A stretch of 64,000 nt of DNA from Mya arenaria (Eukaryota; Mollusca; Bivalvia; Myida; Myidae), in contig NC_069127.1 of assembly GCF_026914265.1 (NCBI RefSeq), positions 69,663,723 to 69,727,722 on the forward strand. Direction: 5' to 3'. The translations under genes were made by a program, and so were the position numbers. Numbering within the stretch: the first letter of the stretch is position 1; each line of letters opens with the position of its first letter. Below, piece by piece: positions 39,101-48,100 of this stretch. The notes under the pieces were generated by a model. That model had not been told where the DNA came from, searched no databases, and was given only the letters and a program-made list of their open reading frames with translations.

Positions 39101-42100
39101 CCAGAGGTAAAAATAGAAAAACCTTTAAACGACTTCTCCTCAGAAACTGATGATCGTATTGCAATGAAACTTGACAGAAATGTTACTTGGGTTGTCCTTA
39201 ACCAAAATAGCCCAAACAGTTCTGGTCTGCTGCACAACATGGGCACCAGAGCTAAGAATAGAAAAAAACGTTAAACTACATCTTCTCAGAAACCGATGAT
39301 CAGATTTTGATGAAACTTGACAGAAATGTTCCTTGGGTGGTCATTAACCAAAATTTGTTAAATGGTTCCAGTCCACTGCACACCATGGCTGCCAGAGCTA
39401 AAAAATAAAAAAAACTTTATACGACTTGTCGTCGAAACCGATGACCTTTTTTCGATAAAACTTGACAGAAATGTTTGTTTGGTGCTCCTTTACTCAAATT
39501 GCCCAAATCATTTCGGTCCACTGCACAACATGGCAGCCAGAGCTATTAAAGTAAAAACATTTTTTAAATAACTTCTCCTCAAAAATTGATGATTGTATTT
39601 CTATGAAACTTGACGAAAATGTTTGTTAGGTGGTCTTTGCTTGAACCTTTTGGCCAGTGGAGCACAGGCACTGATGTGCCTCTTGTTTCTGTATAGAGTG
39701 GTGAATTGGAAATTATTACATTAAATTTAGTGGATTTGTGCATTTAGGCAGTTAGCAGGTCTATGAATGTAATTAAATTGAAACTTTTCATTATACATTA
39801 ACACCCACATAGTATCAAATTAAACTTGAAATTAATACAATGCTCAATCTGACTATGGCTCCTCTAATTAATTTTATTGTTTAGCAAAAGAATACATCGA
39901 ATCTAAAACCATGTGTATTATTTTGTTTGTCCATGCTTATCATGTGACTATTTAATCTCAACATGGGTTTAACAGCTAGGAATATTTATATCGGTCATTT
40001 CTCAATATGGCACTGCTATATACAACGATACACTGGTATACAATCATGCTTCTACTTCCATCAGGGTTACATCCAGTACATGAGGTTTGCCCGTCGGTCA
40101 GAGGGTATTAAGTCTGCTAGGACGGTGTTTAAACTAGCGAGGGAGGATACACGTTCCACCTATCATGTGTTCATGGCGGCCGCTCTCATGGAGTACTACT
40201 GCAGCAAGGTAATTAACAAGCTGTTGAACAATTCTTTAACACCTGGGCATTCTCTATGATAATGAAACACATACAGGTGTTTGATTAGTTTTTATGCCCC
40301 CGAAGGTGGGCATATTAAAATCGCACCGTCCGTCCGTGTGTCCGGCTAAATAACTCGTGTCCGGGCTGTAACTTTCCCTTGTATGGACAGATTTTAAAAT
40401 AACTTGCCACATGTGTTCCACATACCAAGACGACGTGGCGCGTGCAAGACCCGTGCCCCTACCTCAAAGGTCAAGGTCACACTTAGTCTTTATTCACAAT
40501 GGAGTGCTGCATATAGGACATAGAGTATAAGTTGTCGTGTCCGGGCTGTAACTTTCCCTTGTATAGACAGATTTTAAAATAACTTGCCACATGTGTTCCA
40601 CATACCAAGACGACGTGTCGCGTGCAAGGCCCGTGTCCCTACCTCAAAGGTCAAGGTCACACTTAGTCTTTATTCACAATGGAGTGCTGCATATAGGACA
40701 TAGATTATAGGTTGTCGTGTCCGGGCTGTAACTTTCCCTTGTATGGACAGATTTTAAAATAACTTGCCACATGTGTTCTACATACCAAAATAACGTGCTG
40801 CGTGAACGACCCGTGTCCCTACCTCTAAGGTCAAGGTCACACTTAGTGTTTATTCACAATGGAGTGCTGCATATAAGGACATAGAGTATAGGTTGTCGTG
40901 TCCGGGCTGTAACTTTCCCTTGTATGGACAGATTTTAAAATAACTTGCCACATGTGTTCCACATGTGTTCCACATACCAAGATGACGTGTCGCGTGCAAG
41001 ACCCGTGTCCCTACCTCTAAGGTCAAGGTCACACATACCGTAAATGACTGGGTATAAGACGATAGGGGGTATTAGACGCAGGGAAAAAAATCTGTGAAAA
41101 ATCCGAGAAAAAAACTTTTAATCTATGTTTTTGGTTAAAAGACGCATAGAAAAAATGTCAAAATCGTCCGGCATTTTCAGCCACCAAGACGACGTGTCGT
41201 ATGACAGACCCGTGTCCCTATCTCAAAGGTCAAGGTTACACTTGGGTGTTTATTCACAATGGAATGCTGCATATATAAGGACATAACAGTGTCGGTTGTC
41301 AACTATGGGTGGTATTTTTTATGTTTAGAGGCAATTTAAAATAACTTGCCATATGTATTTGACATGTAAAGGCAAGATCAACTTTTCATGTACTGACCTT
41401 GTTCATAGGTCAATGTCACAATCGGGGGCATTCGTCACATACTGTGACAGCTCTTGTTTTTTATGTATATAAGCCAGATTCAAGTGCATTTCTTTGTTTA
41501 AGATGATATTTTTTATCAGTGCTTAGCATGACATTCATAGGAGTTATGTTGTCAACTGGCATCTGTGTCATTGTCCGCTGCATCACACATGTCTTATCTC
41601 TAAATTGATAATATCTTTACAAACTTGCCAGTAATGTTCATTGGCTCCACTGTGATCGTTGTAGGTACTCCAGAAATATAATAATAAAGGATACTAATTA
41701 TTTAAAGATGCACTCTTACTCCCAAATAAGATTTACCACAATTAATGATATTGCTTTAATATTGCAAAAAGGATGAATAAATGTCGAAAACAATGGTTCT
41801 TTTGAAGGCTTCCGAGTTTAATTTGACAGAAATGTGCATAAAACACAGTATTTCTACGTTATGAGACTATAGTAAATCACAGTAAATCTTTTAGCATTCA
41901 CCAATCATTTAATATTTTTGCGCTTTCTGCTATTAAATACACGGTTACAATATTGTAATCAGTAAAAAAAAAATTCCACAAATGCATTATTTAGTAAGTA
42001 GTTCAAGGTTTATTAGTCAAAATTGATATTTGTTATACATGTGTATGTATTGATTTTAAATAAGAGTGTCACTGTCTTACATCCTATTAAGTATGTGATT

Positions 42101-45100
42101 TTTACTGACTTCAATATTAAATGTAAGGTACAAATTGACATATTCTGTCATGTTTAGCAGGGCTCGACATTAACGGTGGTCCGATGGTCCGGGACCACCA
42201 GATTCATGGTCCGGACCAGTAGAAACCAGTTCTGGCTAGTCCGACTGGACCAGTGAAATTTCCAAGAAGAAATAATTTAATCAGAAATGTTAAGCACGAT
42301 CCCTGACTAAATCTGACAATATGTATAATCCAACAAATAAATGCAGTGCAAGCAGCGTTCGTTGTTTTTATTTACATTCCCTTGCGCATGCGTTACATCT
42401 GAGACCGGAAGTAAACAGCACAGAACAGTTTACGATAGCTGTGAAATCATCGGAATTAGGTCAATCTTTATTACGATGTAAAATTCCAATAACTTTTTTT
42501 AGCAAATCATTTCGTCCATATTTATAGCATTGAATTTGGTTTTTAAGTATTTATCTTGTGCATAGTAAATTAAAGCAAAACAAAAAAACGCGAGAATTTA
42601 CAACAGTTGACCCGTTGACCTATTTACGGTTTGTTTACGGGTCAATGGAGGAATGATCGTCTGCTGAACAGCGTAAAAGATGTCGAAACAGAATCTACTT
42701 TCTTTCGGGTTTACGACGAGTTAAGAAACGGAAAAATCAAAAACTGTTAAAGGTTTGGCGGTGACCAAAAAGGCTCACTATTATTTTCATCATGTGTGTA
42801 TATAATAAACCTTCACAGGCAAAGAATTAAAATCATATCATCAAAAAGTATCAATTTGGTCAGGACCAGTGGATATTAGGTCAGGACCAGTAGAAAATAT
42901 ATCTACTAGTCCGAATGGACCAGTGGATTTAAAAGTTAACGTCGAGCCCTGTTTAGATATTAATTTCCATTTCCTTGATTCTTGTTTACAGGAGAAGACG
43001 ATAGCTCTGAAAATATTTGAACTGGGCTTGAAGAAGTTTGGAGATATTCCGGACTACATCAGATCATATGTGGACTTTATGTCACATTTGAATGGTAGGT
43101 GTTCTGGCAAATTTTGGCAGTTACAATTTTCATTAGATAATCTGTTTTTCCGGAAAAAAAGGTTTTGTCATAGCGCTGGTATTAGTCATGTAAAAAATGA
43201 CCTGATAGACATAACTAAGAAACTGTTATGATATTAAAATGAAACTTAAAACACGTGCTACCAATGACATTTGAATATATTGTTGCAAGACTATATGTGG
43301 TTCATTCTTCATAAAAACAACAAGTGTTGGCACCCACTCTCGATGCTCTTGCTTTAGGTGTTTTTTGTAGAATCAGAATTGAGAATTTTGCAGTGGAAGA
43401 ACATTTTATCACATGCTTTCCCTTGTTTTCCGTGTAATATACCCATTACGAATATTTTTAGAATGTTGTTGTTCGAAAACTTTCTGATAACAATGTTCCG
43501 CCAACCAGATAATGCAGATTACTAGTCACAGAAATATCCAGTCAGTCAACAAATACAGCCACATTAGTGACAAACAACACGAGAACAATTCAAACATCTC
43601 CATCTTAACAGGCAATATGCGACCAATGCCATAACATTTGCTTGCCAGTTTAATATGCTGTCAGTTACCAAAACACAAATATGAATTCCGCAGCACAGGT
43701 TTCTCATCACACGTACGTCCAAAGACGGCTAGAACAGCTTGTTCTCTGGAAACATTCTTGATGGAACTTTTTCAACATCAACATCCATGCAGTGCAGAGT
43801 AAGGCTTCGTAGTAATCATCTGCATGTTGTGAAAATCCATGTACACCAAGAAAACGCTTCAAAGTCATCGTAGAAAGCGACAGCGAATAACTTTCAAATC
43901 CGTGCTCACAGTAAAACTTGACAGACCGATGTAGGTCACAAAAACCGCGTAAAGCATGTACTCTCAATGTGACGTCATCAAATTGTGTACTTATTGTGTT
44001 TTTTGGTTAAAATTGTTCGTTATTCATGTTGTTGGATATTTTACTACACATGTGACTTGTTCAGCGCTTTATCAGTATTAAAACTTGATAACTACTGGCT
44101 GTTTTTGTCATTTTCATTTGGAACTATTTATATGGCGCATCGTTGACATTCCACTCAGTGTACTTTGGCTGTCAAACAATGGGTTTAGAAAGTGGAACGT
44201 GGAACTAAATTGGTAATAAAAACACCGTTTTAAGCATGTGATAAAAAAGATCTGACACTCGTTGTCATTTTATACAAGATTTTTTATTAAACTCGTCCAT
44301 GAAAGATGTTAGTAAGCTCGCCAGAGGCTCGCTTACTAACAAATTTCATGAACTCGTTTAATAAAATCTTGTATTAAATGACAACTCGTGTCAGATCCTA
44401 TATATGCAATATTTTTGGTCTTAAGACTGTTTCTGTGAATTTTTGAATTTGATTCACATACATCAATTCAATGATCAAATACAAAAATTGGAAGAAAATA
44501 TGCAAACATGATCTATTTACCATACATAATTATATTTCAGAGGACAATAACACAAGAGTACTCTTTGAGCGAGTTCTATCCTCAGGGCAGATTCCACATG
44601 AAAAATCTATGTAAGTTCAGTGTAACACAGGTACAATTGTATTGTAATATGTACTGTAATATGGACATACTTGATTGTAAAGCTGTTTGTCTAACCCTCG
44701 AGGCAGCTAGTTATACAAAAATAATCTAGAATTAGGTTGTATATCTGCAGGCATTTGGATAAAACAGATTAAATATTTTTCATAATTAGGCCTAAAAAAA
44801 TAAATTGTGTGGTTAGGGCAACATGGCCCCCAAGAATAGGTAGGGAAGGTAGGGATTTCTTTTTTTTAAGGTTTTTAGTTTGGTACAGGTTTGTTTGCTT
44901 TGCAAATGTCCTTTTTCAACAGCTTTTTAGTTATATTAGGACATTGCTGGGGCTAAACAGTCGGTGACTTTGATTTTCCTGGATAAACAAACCCTTAGAT
45001 TGATAGACCGGTGCTCTCCCAACTGAGCTAGCCGAGTTTCGTTGTCATTGGTTACACACCTTCCAAAAGCTAAACATATTGATAATTTAATGTGACAATA

Positions 45101-48100
45101 CTGACCTGCTTCAGCATCTCAAAAACATTTCTCTGCCATTCTCCAAGAAGTACAATAATTTTATAAACTGTACAAATGGCAACAGACCCAGGTTTCAGTC
45201 CTAGTTTAAAATACAGTCATATTTTGTCAGGCACTAGCCTGTGTCAGAACTCTCATAATTTTTTTTTATTTTCTATACAAGTAGAATGTTTTCCGTGCTG
45301 CTATTTTATTTAAACTATATTTTTTATGATTGCATCATTTGATAAAAACATAACAAGTGAAAATGGTCATGCCTTGTCCTGCAGTGGTGGGTGGGGTATA
45401 TTAAAATTTGATGGCATTCAATCTTATGTTTGGGAAAACTTATACTGTTATCCAGAGACATTTTGTTCCATTGGATATACCTTACTCTGAAAGACGAACA
45501 GTCAGAGAATTTCCCGATGAACTGTACGACAGGAATGGGTTTTTTCGCAAGTCCCACCAAAAGTAGGGTCGGCGGTATTTTGCAGGTAGGGTCGGGTGAC
45601 CCGAACCACACAATATATTTTTTCCGCCTTATCAAAACTGATTATTGAATGGTGAATATTTGATACAGTCATTCCTTTCATCAATTAAGTCATTTAAACA
45701 TGCACAGTAGCCTAAAGATGATCGGAAAACTGTGCAGAGTTTTATATTATTGGCCGCATGAAAAAAAAGTGATAAATACATTTGTATCTTTATCCATGAG
45801 TGATCACTGGGATCTATGTTTAATGAATCAGCTGTTAGAACGCCTGTATCGCTGACATCTAAAAGAAGTTTCAATTTCTATATTCAATTGAAAAATGGTT
45901 CCCTTGAAGTATTGATATATATTTCAGAGACATATGGAGTAGGTTTTTGTCATTTGAATCTGAAGTAGGAGATCTTGCCAGTATCCTTAAGGTGGAGAAA
46001 CGAAGGTCTCAGGCCATTGAAAAGGTTTGTACTCTTTTAGATATTTTTATGAATAATTTCAATTTCCAGTTTCATTTCTGTTTTAAAGAATAGTAAAAAA
46101 TATTTACTGACTTATGTTTAGGGTAATTTAAACTAATTTATTTTTGCAACTATTGTGAAACAAGTTGTTACAACTTATATTAATCACTCTCATTGGCACA
46201 ATGTTGCGCAAGAGTGTCGTCTTGTGTTGTGGGGGAAACTGGAGTACCCATAGAAATCGAATTGTCTAACTTTGTGACCACATACCAAACTCACATATGC
46301 TCAGGCCGGGAATCGAACCCAGGTTGCCTTGGTGAGAAGAGAGTGCACTAACCACTGAGGTGACTGGACAACCATGTGTGTCAAAAACTGAAATATATTG
46401 AACTACAATGAAATGATTGTTGTTTCGATGTAAGATATTTTAATGTATGAGTATAATAAATAAAAAAGAATTGATTTCTTTTTTCTGTGGTTTAGTGTTT
46501 TTTGGAAATACAATGAAGGGGATAATTTTGTAAATGTAACAAAGTTATCTTACATATTTCACTCAGAGATTGAAATAAGCAAAAGCCCTGCACCAGTTGA
46601 ATGCTTTCTGGGCTTGCTCAAATTCTGGATTTTTTTATAGCAGGGCTTGTTAAAAAAATGATGCCAAACACCATTGTAAGTGTTAGGGCTTGTTTACTCA
46701 AAAGTCTTAAGATTGCCAAATGATATCTTATGAGCAGCAGCATTTTATTTAATTGATGTCAATATCTACTGTTTCCTTGGCAGTTCGAGGAGTTTGAAGG
46801 GAAGGAGACGGCCCTGCTGATAGATAGGTACAAGTATAAGGACCTCTACCCCTGTACACAGTCCGAGCTCAAGGCCCTTGGATACCATGTAAGTATTTGG
46901 TCTCGAATATTTGTTGGATATATGTGACATACATAATAGGGCTTCAAGGATTCACAGTCCACATTACAGTGCAATATATTGCAAACTATTGTGAGATTAA
47001 TGTTATTTTAGATTTGATTTGTTAAAATCAATTTTAAATAGGCTGTTTAAACTTCTGCATCAAACCCTGGAAACTGTTATACAAATAATGGCATCAAATG
47101 CTGGAAACTGTTATACAAATAATGGCATCAAATGCTGGAAACTGTTATACAAATAATGGAACGACTTTCTGTCAAATATGAACAAAATTTCTGGTAACAT
47201 AATTTACTCTGCTTGAATAAATGTATTTTTTCCCAACATATTGTTATGCCTGTCTTTATCTGGTATTTGATATAATGGTAATGTATGTCTATTCCAGGAC
47301 CTTGTTCGCAAGCAAGTGGTTGACATGCCGACAAGTAGAGTTGCCAAGATTGTACTAGAGGCAGAGGAGAAGAGACCAGAGTATCCAAAACCTGACCTTG
47401 GACAGTGGCTGCCCTTTAAACCAAAAATACTTGTCCGTATGTAGACACTTTTTACAGGAATTGATTCGTTAAAATCAGATGGGAGCCGCACATGTGCAAT
47501 AAGTATGCTTGGGCTCTTCTTAGTCAATCACATATATTGTAATTGTAATTGTGAAAGATTTTTAAGATTTTATAAGAGGCAGCGCAGATGTGATTTGGCA
47601 AGTATAGCTTTTAAAATATAATTCTATTTAGAAAAAGTACATTCAAGTGGAATTGTTTCAAGAAAGAGTTCAGTTAATGTATTTTTCATCTTTTAACTAC
47701 CTATGCTTTTTTATGCTATAGATATATTACAATGTAGGATTTCTACATTCTTCCCTTTAAAATGTTTCTGCCACCAGCCATGCTGCCCCTCTCATATATT
47801 ACCGTCTAAAATTTATCTGATTAAAATATTAATTCCAGCCATACATATATGAAAATACATTACAGCTAAGGATGCCCACATAGTGCCTGGTGGAGTGTTC
47901 CCGCCCCCTGATGGTGCTGCCTCTCTCATGAAGATGATGCCACCTCCAGAATGCTTCCATGTAAGTTCCTCACCAAAAACTCCTTTTTTGTGTGATCAGT
48001 TCAGTGAGTGTGCATGATTGAGATTGGGGAGTGTGAGCAGGGAAGGTGGAGTGGCATCTTCCATTTCTTGCCCATGTGGTCTTTGGTTTGGCCTCCATAA

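Noticed and set aside
45324-45874. Overlapping ORFs of 60-103 codons on both strands
   Set aside because: They lie in CSTF3 intron 15 over TAGGGTCGG-type repeat text with no recognisable protein similarity.
46146-46374. tRNA gene on the minus strand
   Set aside because: A and B boxes are present but acceptor and D stems do not pair, and a SINE body and tail follow.
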